From NCBI RefSeq assembly GCF_014489115.1, contig NZ_JACTAH010000003.1:62001-126000 (forward strand): a stretch of 64,000 bases of DNA, read 5' to 3'. The translations under genes were made by a program, and so were the position numbers. Numbering within the stretch: position 1 is the first letter of the stretch; each line of letters opens with the position of its first letter. The notes beneath the pieces were generated by a model. It did not search any database. It saw nothing but the letters and a program-made list of their open reading frames with translations, and was not told where the DNA came from. This DNA is from Thauera sedimentorum (GTDB taxonomy: Bacteria; Pseudomonadota; Gammaproteobacteria; Burkholderiales; Rhodocyclaceae). This document shows positions 27,105 through 36,362 of this stretch, one piece after another.

Positions 27105-28244
27105 TCAGTCGGGCGCGCCCGGGTCCATACCCTCGGGCACCGGCAGTTCGGCAGGAGCCTCGGGCGGCAGGCCGCCGTTCTCCATCCAGTGGTTGAGCTG
27201 GTAGATGTAGGCCATCACTTCGGCCACCGCGGTGTACAGCGCGCCGGGGATGGCCTGCTCCAGTTCGCAGTGGGCATACAGCGCACGGGCCAGGGGCGGC
27301 GCTTCGAGCATGGGCACGTCGTGTTCCTTGGCGATCTCGCGGATCTTCAGCGCCACGTCGCCGCGGCCCTTGGCCACCACGATGGGTGCGCCCATCTTGG
27401 CCGAGTCGTACTTGAGGGCCACCGAGAAGTGGGTCGGGTTGGTCACCACCACGTCGGCCTCGGGCACCGCGGCCATCATGCGACGGCGCGCCATCTCGCG
27501 CTGCGCGGCGCGGATGCGGCCCTTGACCTGCGGATCGCCTTCCTGCTCCTTGTTCTCGCGCTTGACCTCTTCCTTGGTCATGCGCAGCTTCTTCTGGTAC
27601 TGCCAGAGCTGGAAGGGCACGTCCATCAGCGCCAGCAGGCCGAGGCTGAGCGAGATCAGCAAGGTGGTGAAGATGACCGTGTCGGCGAAATCCGGCATGC
27701 CGACCTCGAGCGGCTCGGTCATCAGGTCGAAGATGTGGTCGCGGGTGCTCCACAGCACCAGCGCACCGATGCCGCCGACCAGCAGCGCCTTGAGGATGGC
27801 CTTGACCATCTCCATCAGGCCGTGCACCGAGAACATGCGCCCGAAGCCCTTGATCGGGTTCATGCGGTCGAACTTGAAACCCAGCGCCTTGGGCGCGAAC
27901 ACCATGCCGCCGAGCATGATGGGAGCGGCCACGGCGGCGATCATCAGCGCGAAGAACAGCGGCAGCATGGTCACCAGCGCGCCGCCCAGAACGTCCTGCA
28001 GGCGGTCGATCAGGAGGGTGTGATCGAAGGCGGCCTCGCGCTCGAAGATGAATCCCCGGCGCGTCAGCATGAACATGCGCTCGGCGAACCAGCCGCCGAG
28101 CAGCCACAGCATGGCCACCCCGGTGATGGTCACCAGGAAGGTCGACAGCTCGCGCGACTGCGGAACCTGCCCTTCCTCGCGGGCCTGTTCCAGTCGCCTG
28201 GGTGATGGCTGTTCTGTCTTCTCGAGATCGCTTTCTTCGGCCAC
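27105..28244 (-). CDS. flhB: Flagellar export switch protein FlhB
   Basis: A 379-residue protein with a GTG start. The N-terminal membrane part has four hydrophobic segments. The cytoplasmic part holds the autocleavage motif NPTH (in VVTNPTHFSVALKYD, about residue 265) that switches export from hook to filament. GGAG lies 6 bases before the GTG. The C-terminal tail is proline- and glutamate-rich (PPEAPAELPVPEG). Upstream is a hairpin and a possible CATAAT -10 on the minus strand (28312-28307). Confidence 0.95.
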   Translation of the reverse strand: MAEESDLEKTEQPSPRRLEQAREEGQVPQSRELSTFLVTITGVAMLWLLGGWFAERMFMLTRRGFIFEREAAFDHTLLIDRLQDVLGGALVTMLPLFFALMIAAVAAPIMLGGMVFAPKALGFKFDRMNPIKGFGRMFSVHGLMEMVKAILKALLVGGIGALVLWSTRDHIFDLMTEPLEVGMPDFADTVIFTTLLISLSLGLLALMDVPFQLWQYQKKLRMTKEEVKRENKEQEGDPQVKGRIRAAQREMARRRMMAAVPEADVVVTNPTHFSVALKYDSAKMGAPIVVAKGRGDVALKIREIAKEHDVPMLEAPPLARALYAHCELEQAIPGALYTAVAEVMAYIYQLNHWMENGGLPPEAPAELPVPEGMDPGAPD

Positions 28245-28319
28245 GGCCGGCTCCGGGTCCGTCGCACTGCGGGAGCGTCAGTGCGGACGGAGATCGACAT
28301 GCGGCAATTATGGCCGGCA

Positions 28320-28338
28320 CCCGGCAAGACTTGCCGGG
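28320..28338. terminator. Hairpin between DUF192 gene and flhB
   Basis: CCCGGCAA-GAC-TTGCCGGG, an 8-bp perfect stem with a 3-base loop. It is not followed by a T-run in either direction, so its role as a terminator of the DUF192 transcript is uncertain. Confidence 0.4.
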
Positions 28339-28387
28339 CGATAAGACGGGGGAAAACGCTTCAATTCGGCGCTTGGCGCGCCGGGCG

Positions 28388-28846
28388 TCACTGCGGCGCG
28401 GGCAGCCGGTCCAGCCCGCGGATCCTTGCCCCTGCGCCCAGGCCCTTGTCGGCGAACCAGCCGCGGTTCATCTCCAGGGCGTAGCGCGCGGCGTCGGCCG
28501 CGCAGTGGCTCTGTTCGCTGTGCGGCGTCATGTCGGCGATGTTGAGGATGCGGCCGTCCTCGTCGATGAAGGCCACCGACAGGGGGATGAAGGTGTTCTT
28601 CATCCACATGCAGTGGCGCGCGGCCTGCGGGAAGACGAACACCATGCCGCGCTGCGCCGGCATCATGCGGCGGTTCATCAGGCCGGTCTGGCGGGACTGA
28701 GGGGTGTGGGCCACCTCCGCCTCGATGCGGTACATGCCCGCGCTCAGTTCGGTCAGCGGCATGGCCTGCTGGGCCAGGGCCGCAGGCAGCAGCAGGGTCG
28801 AGACAAGTGCGGCGAAGGCGTGGCGCAGGCCCGGGGCGGACGTCAT
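28388..28846 (-). CDS. DUF192 family secreted protein
   Basis: A 152-residue protein with an N-terminal signal peptide (about 1-25, ending LPAALAQQA). The rest is the DUF192 domain: RIEAEVAHTPQSRQTGLMNRRMMPAQRGMVFVFP, then MWMKNTFIPLSVAFIDEDGRILNI and a C-terminal ALEMNRGWFADKGLGAG. The family is widespread and its biochemical role is not established. The MWMKNT segment is the most conserved part and is intact. It lies between a pseudouridine synthase gene and flhB with no clear functional link. Confidence 0.9.
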   Translation of the reverse strand: MTSAPGLRHAFAALVSTLLLPAALAQQAMPLTELSAGMYRIEAEVAHTPQSRQTGLMNRRMMPAQRGMVFVFPQAARHCMWMKNTFIPLSVAFIDEDGRILNIADMTPHSEQSHCAADAARYALEMNRGWFADKGLGAGARIRGLDRLPAPQ

Positions 28847-28879
28847 GGCGGCAATCCGTGAAGTTCAGTCGCGGGCATT

Positions 28880-29515
28880 CTAACGTGCTGGCCGCCGCCC
28901 GCGCCCGGCCGTGGCGCCTGTGGTGCTCGTAGTCGCCTTGCCGGCCGGCCGGGGCCGTCCCGCAGCGGGCGGCTCGACCTCTTCGGCCCGCCACTGGCCC
29001 GGCGCGAGCCCGGCCAGCCGCCAGTCGCCGATCGCCACGCGCAGCAGGCGCAGGGTGGGGAAACCGACCTTGGCGGTCATCCGTCGCACCTGGCGGTTCT
29101 TGCCCTCGCGCAGCACGATCTCCAGCCAGCTGGTCGGCACCGTCTTGCGAAAGCGCACCGGCGGATCGCGCGGCCACAACCAGTCCGGCGCCGCCACCCG
29201 GCGCGCCTCGCAGGGGCGGGTGACGAAATCGCCCAGATCCACCCCGGCACGCAGCGCAGCCAGCGCCGCCTCGTCGGGCTCGCCCTCCACCTGCACCAGG
29301 TAGGTCTTGGGCAGCTTGTGGCGCGGGTCGGCGATGCGGTGCTGCAGGGCGCCGTCGTCGGTGAGCAGCAGCAGGCCCTCGCTGTCGGTATCCAGCCGCC
29401 CCGCCGCATACACGCCGGGCACCGGAATGTAGTCCTTCAGCGTCGCGCGCCCGGGCTCGCCGGTGAACTGGCACAGCACGCCATAAGGTTTGTTGAACAG
29501 GATCAGGCGGGACAT
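28880..29515 (-). CDS. RluE-like rRNA pseudouridine synthase
   Basis: A 211-residue member of the RsuA/RluE group without an S4 domain. The catalytic motif [17 protein letters not shown] carries the conserved aspartate (about residue 42). [11 protein letters not shown] and [12 protein letters not shown] are also typical. RluE modifies one uridine in 23S rRNA. The start at 29515 ([12 protein letters not shown]) matches family members; the frame upstream is not protein-like. The C-terminal tail is basic and low-complexity. Confidence 0.9.
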   Translation of the reverse strand: MSRLILFNKPYGVLCQFTGEPGRATLKDYIPVPGVYAAGRLDTDSEGLLLLTDDGALQHRIADPRHKLPKTYLVQVEGEPDEAALAALRAGVDLGDFVTRPCEARRVAAPDWLWPRDPPVRFRKTVPTSWLEIVLREGKNRQVRRMTAKVGFPTLRLLRVAIGDWRLAGLAPGQWRAEEVEPPAAGRPRPAGKATTSTTGATAGRGRRPAR

Positions 29516-29647
29516 CGGCAGCGACAGCCAGGATTGCGGTAGCCGCCAAGCGTAACGCGAATGGCCGCGGCCTGCAGCCCGCGCCGGTATCGCCCGGCGC
29601 GGCGCCTGGGGCATACTGGCGCCCCGCCGCTGCCGGACGACCCGCCG

Positions 29648-30664
29648 ATGACCACCCCGCTATCCGACCTGCTCGCCACGGCACTCGCCGCCCGCGGTCC
29701 GCTGATCGAAGGCCTGCTCGCTGAGCAGACCGACGCCTATCGCCTGTTCCACGGCACCGCCGAAGGCCTGCCCGGGCTCACCGTGGACCGCTACGGTCCG
29801 ATGCTGCTGGCGCAGACCTTCCATCGTCCGCTCGACGCGGCCCAGCTGGCCGAGCTCGAAGCCTTCTACGCCACCGCCCTGCCCGGCCTGCCGCTGATCT
29901 GGAACGACCGCAGCGCGGGCAACTCGCGCATCGCCAACACGCTGCACCCCGAGCAGCAGGCGCTGGCCCACACGCCCTGCGAGTTCTCCGAACTGGGGGT
30001 GCGCTACCGCTTCCAGGCACGGCACGCGGGACAGGACCCCTGGCTCTTCCTCGACCTGCGCGCCGCCCGCCGGCGGGTAATGCAGGAGGCCGGGGGCAAG
30101 TCGCTGCTGAACGTGTTCGCCTACACCTGCGGCGTGGGCGTGGCCGCGGCCAAGGCCGGCGCGCGCCATGTGGTGAACGTCGACTTCGCCGAATCCAGCC
30201 TCGCGGTGGGCAAGGACAACGCCCGCCTCAACGAGCTGCCGATCCGGGTGCGCTTCATCAAGTCGGACGCCTTCGCCGCCCTGCGCCAGTACGCCGGCAT
30301 CGGCCAGCCCAAGGTGGTACGCGGCAAGCGCATGCCGCCCTTCCCCGAGCTCGCCGCGCACCGCTTCGACATCGTCTTCCTCGACCCGCCGCGCTACGCC
30401 AGGAGCCCGTTCGGCGTGGTCGACCTGGTCAACGACTACCCCGCGCTGTTCAAGCCGGCGCTGCTCGCCACCGAGGAAGGCGGCACCCTGGTGTGCTGCA
30501 ACAACGTCGCCCAGGTGGAGCGCGATGCCTGGCTGGAGCAGCTGGAACGCAGCGCCCGCAAGGCCGGGCGGCCGCTGCGCGAGGTGGAGTGGATCGCACC
30601 GGAAGGGGATTTCCCCAGCGTGGACGGCAAGCCGCCGCTGAAGGTCGCGCTGCTGCGCGTCTGA
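29648..30664 (+). CDS. Class I SAM-dependent methyltransferase (RlmI/RlmK-like)
   Basis: A 338-residue protein. An N-terminal PUA-like/EEHD-like part ([22 protein letters not shown]) is followed by a Rossmann methyltransferase: [20 protein letters not shown] (motif I), [20 protein letters not shown] (motif II) and [19 protein letters not shown] (motif IV, DPP). These features match the 23S rRNA 5-methylcytidine and related methyltransferases. The target base is unknown. ATG 29648 was chosen because the frame upstream has no protein-like composition. Confidence 0.9.
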   Translation: MTTPLSDLLATALAARGPLIEGLLAEQTDAYRLFHGTAEGLPGLTVDRYGPMLLAQTFHRPLDAAQLAELEAFYATALPGLPLIWNDRSAGNSRIANTLHPEQQALAHTPCEFSELGVRYRFQARHAGQDPWLFLDLRAARRRVMQEAGGKSLLNVFAYTCGVGVAAAKAGARHVVNVDFAESSLAVGKDNARLNELPIRVRFIKSDAFAALRQYAGIGQPKVVRGKRMPPFPELAAHRFDIVFLDPPRYARSPFGVVDLVNDYPALFKPALLATEEGGTLVCCNNVAQVERDAWLEQLERSARKAGRPLREVEWIAPEGDFPSVDGKPPLKVALLRV

Positions 30665-30770
30665 GGCCCCACCCCGCCGGGCGGCAGGAATTGCCCTGGC
30701 ACGGATATCGCTGAAGAGCGTGCACGGTGCGGCCATGTTGGCCACGCCGGCAAGCACGGAAACACCAGCC

Positions 30771-31940
30771 ATGTCCGCCTCCATCCTGCGCCCCGTTGTC
30801 CTGCCGCCGACCCTTGCCGGCGGTGTCGCCCCCTTCGACCTGTTCGACGAACGCGGCAACCTGCTGCTACGCCAGGGCCGACCGCTCGGCCAGCACATGC
30901 TGGCCGCCCCTGCGGCGCGGCGCCTGTACTGCCGCGCGAACAACGCGCCCCACGCCGCCCACCAGGCGCCGCTGCGCACGCTGCGCGACATCGGGGAAGC
31001 GCTCGCGGTGCTGGAGGGCCTGGTCGCCAGCGGAGACGCGCCGACCGCCGACACCTTCATCGACCTGGCCGCGCAATGCCATTCGGCCTGGCGCTTCGAC
31101 CCCGACGCCTGCATCGGCCATGCACGCCTCGCCCGCCCGGCCTCGCCGGCGATTGGCCAGCTGATCCTGACCGCCCTGTTCGCCGCCGAGATCGGCCATG
31201 CGCACGGCCTGCCGCACGAAGCGGTCGGCAACCTGGTGGGCGCCGCGCTCACCATGAACCTGGGCAGCCTCGCCCTGCACGACCGCATGCACGCACGAAG
31301 CGAGGCACCGGACGAAAGCGGGCGCGATGCACTCCTCGGCCACCCCCTGCACGCCGCGGGGGTACTCGCCCGACTCGGCCCCTTGCCGGCCGATTGGCTG
31401 CGCGCGGTCGCCGAACATCACGAAAACATCGACGGCAGCGGCTATCCGCGCGGCCTGCAGCGCAGCGAGATTTCCCTGGGTGCGCGCATCCTGCGCGTGG
31501 CGGATGTGTTCGCCGCCCGCCTGCTCGGCCGGCGCGGCAGAAGCCCGCATTACTGGAATCTGGCCCGGACCGGCACCCGCAGCCAGCTGGTCGAGCATGT
31601 CTTCGGCGACGACCTGCGCCAGCTCGACCACCATCTCGCCCGCCTGCTCGTCGACCGCCTGGGGCGCTTTCCACCCGGCAGCATGGTGCGCCTGTCGAAC
31701 GGCGAGCTGGCCATCGTCAACCGCCGCAGCGGCGGCGGCGCGCCGCGCGAGGCCCTGTCGCTGCTCGCCCCCGGCGGCCGCATCCACCCCCAGCCGCAGC
31801 GCCGCCCGCTCGGCGCGCAGGACATCCGCATCCAGGGTTACGCCCACGACGACCAGGTGCGCCGGCTGCCCGAATACGACTGGGCCATGCTCTGGGGCTA
31901 CTGCGAAACCCCGCCGCGCGGCGCCGGGACCATGCACTGA
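30771..31940 (+). CDS. HD-GYP-like protein with degenerate HD motif
   Basis: A 389-residue cytoplasmic protein. An N-terminal PilZ-like or unassigned part (1-100) precedes an HD-GYP domain. The GYP half is clear: AEHHENIDGSGYPRGLQ and GARILRVADVFAA. The HD dyad that should stand before LGSLAL is replaced (ALTMNLGSLAL in place of a LLHDIGKLAI-type motif), so two metal ligands are missing. It probably does not hydrolyse cyclic-di-GMP but may still bind it or a partner. Starts at 30735 (ATG) or 30720 (GTG) are also possible. Confidence 0.8.
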   Translation: MSASILRPVVLPPTLAGGVAPFDLFDERGNLLLRQGRPLGQHMLAAPAARRLYCRANNAPHAAHQAPLRTLRDIGEALAVLEGLVASGDAPTADTFIDLAAQCHSAWRFDPDACIGHARLARPASPAIGQLILTALFAAEIGHAHGLPHEAVGNLVGAALTMNLGSLALHDRMHARSEAPDESGRDALLGHPLHAAGVLARLGPLPADWLRAVAEHHENIDGSGYPRGLQRSEISLGARILRVADVFAARLLGRRGRSPHYWNLARTGTRSQLVEHVFGDDLRQLDHHLARLLVDRLGRFPPGSMVRLSNGELAIVNRRSGGGAPREALSLLAPGGRIHPQPQRRPLGAQDIRIQGYAHDDQVRRLPEYDWAMLWGYCETPPRGAGTMH

Positions 31941-31955
31941 GGGCGCGCGGCGCAC

Positions 31956-32231
31956 TCACTTCATGTAGGAGCGCAAGGCACCGACCACCTGCTCCACATC
32001 GTCCGCCCGTTCCTGCGGTGTGGCGTCCTGCCTCCCGAGGTGCTCGCGGATGTGTCCTTCCAGCACCTCGGCCATCAGGCCATTGACCGCCCCACGGATC
32101 GCCGCGATCTGCTGCAGGACCGCCGAACACTCCGCCTGCTGGCCCAAGGCCTTCTCCAGCGCCTCGGCCTGCCCCTTGATGCGCCGGACACGGGTCAGGA
32201 GCTGCTTCTGTCCCTTCACGGTATGCGCCAT
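31956..32231 (-). CDS. dmeR: RcnR/FrmR-family nickel/cobalt-responsive repressor (DmeR-like)
   Basis: A 91-residue all-helical repressor. It keeps the Ni/Co ligand set of RcnR: H3, C35, H60 and H64, with QQIAAIRGAVNGLM in the middle helix. The tetramer binds DNA without metal and releases it on binding Ni(II) or Co(II). It is divergent from the cation-efflux gene at 32304, with a TACT-GGGG-TAT-AGTA element in between. The pair matches the dmeR-dmeF arrangement. Confidence 0.88.
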   Translation of the reverse strand: MAHTVKGQKQLLTRVRRIKGQAEALEKALGQQAECSAVLQQIAAIRGAVNGLMAEVLEGHIREHLGRQDATPQERADDVEQVVGALRSYMK

Positions 32232-32256
32232 CGCTGCCGCCCTCCTTGCTGAATAT

Positions 32257-32273
32257 ATACTGGGGTATAGTAT
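32257..32273. promoter_or_regulatory. DmeR/RcnR-type operator
   Basis: ATACT-GGGGTAT-AGTAT, an inverted repeat around a G-tract, of the same class as the RcnR site TACT-G6-N-AGTA. It lies 26 bases upstream of dmeR and 31 bases upstream of dmeF, so one repressor could shut both promoters. Confidence 0.65.
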
Positions 32274-32303
32274 CTCACCGGCCCGATACGCGCAGATTCG
32301 ACC

Positions 32304-33257
32304 ATGAACACCTCAGCCACCGCCGACTGGAAACACACCCACACCTTCGACGAAGGCAACCCGCTGGCCGAGCGCAACACCCGCCGCGCGGTGGCGCTGA
32401 CCGCCGCGATGATGGTGGTCGAGATCATCGGCGGCTATGTGTTCAACTCGATGGCCCTGCTTGCGGACGGCTGGCACATGAGCTCCCATGCGCTGGCGCT
32501 GGGCCTGTCGCTGCTGGCCTATGGTGCGGCGCGCCGCTACGCGCAGGACCGGCGCTTTGCCTTCGGCACCTGGAAGATCGAGATCCTCGGCGGCTACACC
32601 AGCGCCCTGTTCCTGCTCGGGGTCGCAGCGCTGATGCTCTACCACTCGGTCGAGCGACTGGTGTCGCCGGTCGCCATCCATTACCAGCAGGCGATCGCCA
32701 TCGCCGCCGCCGGCCTGCTGGTGAACCTGGCCTGCGCCTGGCTGCTTCGCGACGGCCACCATCATCATTCCCACCATCACGACCATGGGCATGGGCATGG
32801 GCATGAGCATGGCCACGGGCACGCTCATCACGACCTCAACCTGCGCGCGGCCTATCTTCACGTGCTCGCGGACGCCGCCACCTCATTGCTGGCCATCGTC
32901 GCCCTGTTCGGCGGCATGCTGTGGGGTGCCGACTGGCTGGACCCGGTCATGGGCATCGTCGGCGCCGGCCTGGTCGCGGCGTGGGCCTACGGCCTGCTGC
33001 GCGACACCGGACGCGCCCTGCTCGACGCGGAGATGGACGCGCCGGTGGTCGCGGAGATCCGCGAGGTGGTGGCGGAATGCGGCATCGAGGCCGAAATCAC
33101 CGACCTCCATGTCTGGCGGGTCGGCCGCGGAAAATACGCCTGCATCCTCGGCGTGGCGACCAGCGCGGACGCCACGCCTTCATTTTTCAGGCAGCGCCTG
33201 GGCATCCACGAGGAACTGGTCCATGTGACCGTAGAGGTGAACCGGCTCGCTGCCTGA
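32304..33257 (+). CDS. dmeF: Cation diffusion facilitator DmeF-like (Co/Ni efflux)
   Basis: A 317-residue inner-membrane antiporter. Six transmembrane segments are predicted; the zinc-type metal site residues are in ALLADGWHMSSHAL (segment 2) and HVLADAATSLLAI (segment 5). A histidine-rich loop (about residues 152-174: HHHH, HGHGHGHEHGHGHAHH) lies between segments 4 and 5 and can bind metal. The N-terminus KHTHTFDEGNPLAERNT is typical of DmeF. Exports Co2+ (and Ni2+) using the proton gradient. Confidence 0.92.
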   Translation: MNTSATADWKHTHTFDEGNPLAERNTRRAVALTAAMMVVEIIGGYVFNSMALLADGWHMSSHALALGLSLLAYGAARRYAQDRRFAFGTWKIEILGGYTSALFLLGVAALMLYHSVERLVSPVAIHYQQAIAIAAAGLLVNLACAWLLRDGHHHHSHHHDHGHGHGHEHGHGHAHHDLNLRAAYLHVLADAATSLLAIVALFGGMLWGADWLDPVMGIVGAGLVAAWAYGLLRDTGRALLDAEMDAPVVAEIREVVAECGIEAEITDLHVWRVGRGKYACILGVATSADATPSFFRQRLGIHEELVHVTVEVNRLAA

Positions 33258-33364
33258 GGCCATCGCAAGAGCCGGCTCGCCTTGCCGGGATTCACCCGGC
33301 AGCGGCGCAAGCACCGGGTTTCGAGAACCGGCGACCGCCCGGCTGCCGGACGACTACCGGAACC
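33258..33364. other. Short convergent intergenic region between dmeF and aroG
   Basis: GCCGGG-ATTCA-CCCGGC and nearby G+C-rich inverted repeats lie between the converging genes. They could end both transcripts but have no T-run. No gene is seen. Confidence 0.35.
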
Positions 33365-34450
33365 TCACTCCATCTCGGCCGCGCGCTTGACCCGGCGCGC
33401 GCGCGCCGCTTCGGCGAGGATGTCGAGCACCTCGATGCTGTCTTCCCAGCCGATGCACGCATCGGTGATGCTCTTGCCGTATTCCAGCTCCTTGCCCGGC
33501 ACCAGGTCCTGGCGGCCTTCCTTGAGGTGGGATTCGACCATCACGCCGATGATGCGCTCGTCGCCGGCGGCCATCTGCCCGCCCACGTCACGCGCCACAT
33601 CGATCTGGCGGCGGTGCTGCTTGCTGGAGTTGGCGTGCGAGAAGTCGATCATCACCTTGCCCGGCACGCCGGCGGCGGCCAGTTCCTTGCACGCCGCGTC
33701 CACACTGGGAGCGTCGTAGTTGGGCGCCTTGCCGCCGCGCAGGATGACGTGGCAGTCCTCGTTGCCGCGGGTCGACACGATGGCCGAGTGGCCGGCCTTG
33801 GTGACCGACAGGAAGTGGTGCGGCGACTGCGCGGCCTTGATCGCATCGATGGCGATCTTCACGTTGCCGTCGGTGCCGTTCTTGAAGCCCACCGGGCAGG
33901 ACAGGCCGGAGGCCAGTTCGCGGTGCACCTGGCTCTCGGTGGTGCGCGCGCCGATCGCCCCCCAGGAGATCAGGTCGGCGATGTACTGCGGGGTGATCAT
34001 GTCGAGGAACTCGGTGCCCGCCGGCAGGCCGCGTTCGTTGATCTCCCACAACAGCTTGCGCGCCAGGCGCACGCCTTCGTTGATGCGGAAGCTGTTGTCC
34101 AGGTAGGGGTCGTTGATCAGCCCCTTCCAGCCCACCGTGGTGCGCGGCTTCTCGAAGTACACCCGCATCACCACCAGCAGGTCGTCCTTGAGGCGGTCGG
34201 CTTCCTTCTTCAGGCGGTCGGCGTATTCCAGCGCCGCGTCGGTGTCATGAATGGAGCACGGGCCGATCACCACCAGCAGGCGGTCGTCCGCGCCGTAGAG
34301 GATGCGGTGGATCGCCTGGCGCGCCTCGTAGGCGACTTCCGCGGCCTTGTGGCTGGCCGGAAACTCGCGCAGCACGTGCGCCGGCGGCACGAGCTCCTTG
34401 ATCTCCTGGATGCGGACGTCGTCGATATGGATCTTGACCGAGGCGGACAT
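33365..34450 (-). CDS. aroG: 3-deoxy-7-phosphoheptulonate synthase, class I (AroG/AroF type)
   Basis: A 361-residue enzyme of the AroFGH type that joins phosphoenolpyruvate and erythrose 4-phosphate in the first step of the shikimate pathway. Conserved features include VVIGPCSIHD, RVYFEKPRTTVGWKGLINDPYLD, GARTTESQVHRELASGLSCPVGFKNGTDG and IDFSHANSSKQHRRQ. It is on its own transcript; a minus-strand TAGAAT (near 34490) upstream is a possible -10. Which aromatic amino acid inhibits it cannot be read directly. Confidence 0.94.
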   Translation of the reverse strand: MSASVKIHIDDVRIQEIKELVPPAHVLREFPASHKAAEVAYEARQAIHRILYGADDRLLVVIGPCSIHDTDAALEYADRLKKEADRLKDDLLVVMRVYFEKPRTTVGWKGLINDPYLDNSFRINEGVRLARKLLWEINERGLPAGTEFLDMITPQYIADLISWGAIGARTTESQVHRELASGLSCPVGFKNGTDGNVKIAIDAIKAAQSPHHFLSVTKAGHSAIVSTRGNEDCHVILRGGKAPNYDAPSVDAACKELAAAGVPGKVMIDFSHANSSKQHRRQIDVARDVGGQMAAGDERIIGVMVESHLKEGRQDLVPGKELEYGKSITDACIGWEDSIEVLDILAEAARARRVKRAAEME

Positions 34451-34623
34451 GGCTTACTCTTGCACTGTCGTTGGGGGAACTGGCGATTCTAGCAGCCCGT
34501 CCCGGCTGCACGTCCAGCCGGATTGAACCTCGGCCGATGGGACGGGGTCACAAGCCGGCCGCCGCCTGTAAGGTTTGCGCACGCCAGGGCGACCAGACGG
34601 CATAGTCCCGCGAGATCCACATC

Positions 34624-35565
34624 ATGCTCATCAGACGCCCCACAGACATCCTGCCTTCCGAGATCACCCCGCGCGAATTCTTCGACAGCCGGCGCGACTT
34701 CATCCGCCGCGCCGGCCTGGGCCTGGCCGCCGGGGCGGCGCTGTGGCACGGCCTGTTGCCCGAGGCGCGTGCGGCGAGCGCGCTCGGCCCGCTGCTCGCC
34801 GGCCCCTACGGCACCGACGAGGAGCGCACCCCCTACGACGCGGTGACGAGCTACAACAACTTCTACGAATTCGGCACCGACAAGGAAGACCCTGCCAAGA
34901 ACGCATCGCGCATGGCGCTGGAGCCGTGGACCGTGCGCGTCGAGGGCCTGGTCAACAAGCCGCGGACCTTCGAGATCGATACGTTGCGCAAGCTCGCCCC
35001 GCTTGAAGAGCGCATCTATCGCCTGCGCTGCGTGGAGGCCTGGTCCATGGTGGTGCCCTGGGTCGGTTATCCGCTGGCCGCCCTGCTGCGTGCGGTGGAG
35101 CCGCAGGGCAGCGCAAAGTATGTGGAGTTCGTCACCCACTACGACCCGCAGATCATGCTGCGCCGGCCGGTGCTGGACTGGCCCTACACCGAGGGTCTGC
35201 GCCTGGACGAGGCCCTGCACCCGCTCACCCTGCTCACCTTCGGCCTGTACGGCGAGGTGCTGCCGGCGCAGAATGGCGCGCCGCTGCGCGTGGTGGTGCC
35301 GTGGAAATACGGTTTCAAGAGCGCCAAGTCGCTGGTCGCCATCCGGCTCACCGACAAGCAGCCCGCCACCGCCTGGAACAAGGCCGCCCCGCACGAGTAC
35401 GGCTTCTACTCCAACGTCAATCCCGAGGTCCGCCATCCGCGCTGGAGCCAGGCCACCGAGCGGCGCATCGGCGAACTGCGCCGCCGGCGCACGCTGATGT
35501 TCAACGGCTACGCCGAACAGGTGGCCCAGCTCTACCAGGGCATGGACCTCAAGAAGAACTTCTGA
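34624..35565 (+). CDS. msrP: Methionine-sulfoxide reductase catalytic subunit MsrP (Mo-cofactor)
   Basis: A 313-residue periplasmic molybdoenzyme. It has a Tat signal ([16 protein letters not shown], residues 22-37). The molybdenum-binding cysteine is C136 in [11 protein letters not shown]. The core has [11 protein letters not shown] and [16 protein letters not shown]. MsrP repairs oxidised methionines in periplasmic proteins with electrons from MsrQ, whose gene follows after 13 bases. A mogA gene for Mo-cofactor insertion lies nearby. Confidence 0.94.
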   Translation: MLIRRPTDILPSEITPREFFDSRRDFIRRAGLGLAAGAALWHGLLPEARAASALGPLLAGPYGTDEERTPYDAVTSYNNFYEFGTDKEDPAKNASRMALEPWTVRVEGLVNKPRTFEIDTLRKLAPLEERIYRLRCVEAWSMVVPWVGYPLAALLRAVEPQGSAKYVEFVTHYDPQIMLRRPVLDWPYTEGLRLDEALHPLTLLTFGLYGEVLPAQNGAPLRVVVPWKYGFKSAKSLVAIRLTDKQPATAWNKAAPHEYGFYSNVNPEVRHPRWSQATERRIGELRRRRTLMFNGYAEQVAQLYQGMDLKKNF

Positions 35566-35578
35566 CCCACGAGCACCG

Positions 35579-36256
35579 ATGAACCTGCGCACCCCCTCCG
35601 CACGCCAGATCGCCGCCACCAAGGCCTTCGTCTTCCTGCTTTGCCTGCTGCCCGCGGTGCTGCTCGCCGCAGGCTGGTTCGGCGACACGCTGGGCGCCAA
35701 CCCGATCGAGGCCCTGCAGCGCGGCACCGGCGAATGGACGCTGCGCATGCTGCTGATCACCCTCGCAGTGACCCCGCTGCGCCGGCTCACCGGCCTGCAC
35801 TGGCTGCTGCGCCTGCGCCGCATGCTGGGGCTGTTCGCCTTTGCCTGGGCCTGCGCCCACCTGGCCAACTGGCTGTGGCTGGACCTGTGGTTCGACTGGA
35901 CGCCGATCGCCGAGGACATCCTCGAACGCCCCTATGTAACCGTGGGCTTCGCCGCCTTCGTGCTGATGGTGCCGCTGGCCGCCACCTCCAACGCCTTCGC
36001 CATCCGCCGCCTCGGCGGGCGGCGCTGGCAGGCGCTGCACCGTTCGGTGTACGCCATCGCCGTTCTCGGCGTGGTGCATTTCTGGTGGCTGGTGAAGGCC
36101 GATGTGCTCGAGCCCCTGCTCTATGCGCTGGTGCTGGCGGCCTTGCTGGGCATGCGCGGCTGGTGGCGCGAGCTGGAGCGGCGCCGGCAGCTGGCGGCCG
36201 GCACTCCGGGTTCGCCGCAGTTCAAGGGCAAGGTGATCCGCATCGTGCCCCGGTAG
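35579..36256 (+). CDS. msrQ: Heme-binding membrane subunit MsrQ
   Basis: A 225-residue inner-membrane protein with about six hydrophobic segments of the ferric-reductase-like fold. Heme histidines are in WACAHLANWLW, ALHRSVYAIAVLGVVHFWWLV. It passes electrons from the quinone pool or a flavin to MsrP. The gene starts 13 bases after msrP. The TAG stop at 36254 lies inside the left arm of REP element B, so the repeat has landed exactly at the gene end. Confidence 0.92.
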   Translation: MNLRTPSARQIAATKAFVFLLCLLPAVLLAAGWFGDTLGANPIEALQRGTGEWTLRMLLITLAVTPLRRLTGLHWLLRLRRMLGLFAFAWACAHLANWLWLDLWFDWTPIAEDILERPYVTVGFAAFVLMVPLAATSNAFAIRRLGGRRWQALHRSVYAIAVLGVVHFWWLVKADVLEPLLYALVLAALLGMRGWWRELERRRQLAAGTPGSPQFKGKVIRIVPR

Positions 36257-36324
36257 AAGCGGCCTTGGCCGCGATACGGCCGTTGATGAGCCGATCGCCG
36301 CATCGCGGCCAAGGCCGCTCATAC
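36253..36324. repeat. REP-type palindromic repeat pair B
   Basis: Left arm 36253-36275 and right arm 36302-36324 in opposite orientation, each with core AGCGGCCTTGGCCGCG or its complement, separated by 26 bases. The left arm contains the msrQ stop. It separates convergent msrQ and mogA and may act as a two-way transcription barrier. Confidence 0.88.
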
Positions 36325-36362
36325 GGGCGAATGGGCCCTGTCGTGTGCAAGCAGCGCCGCGC

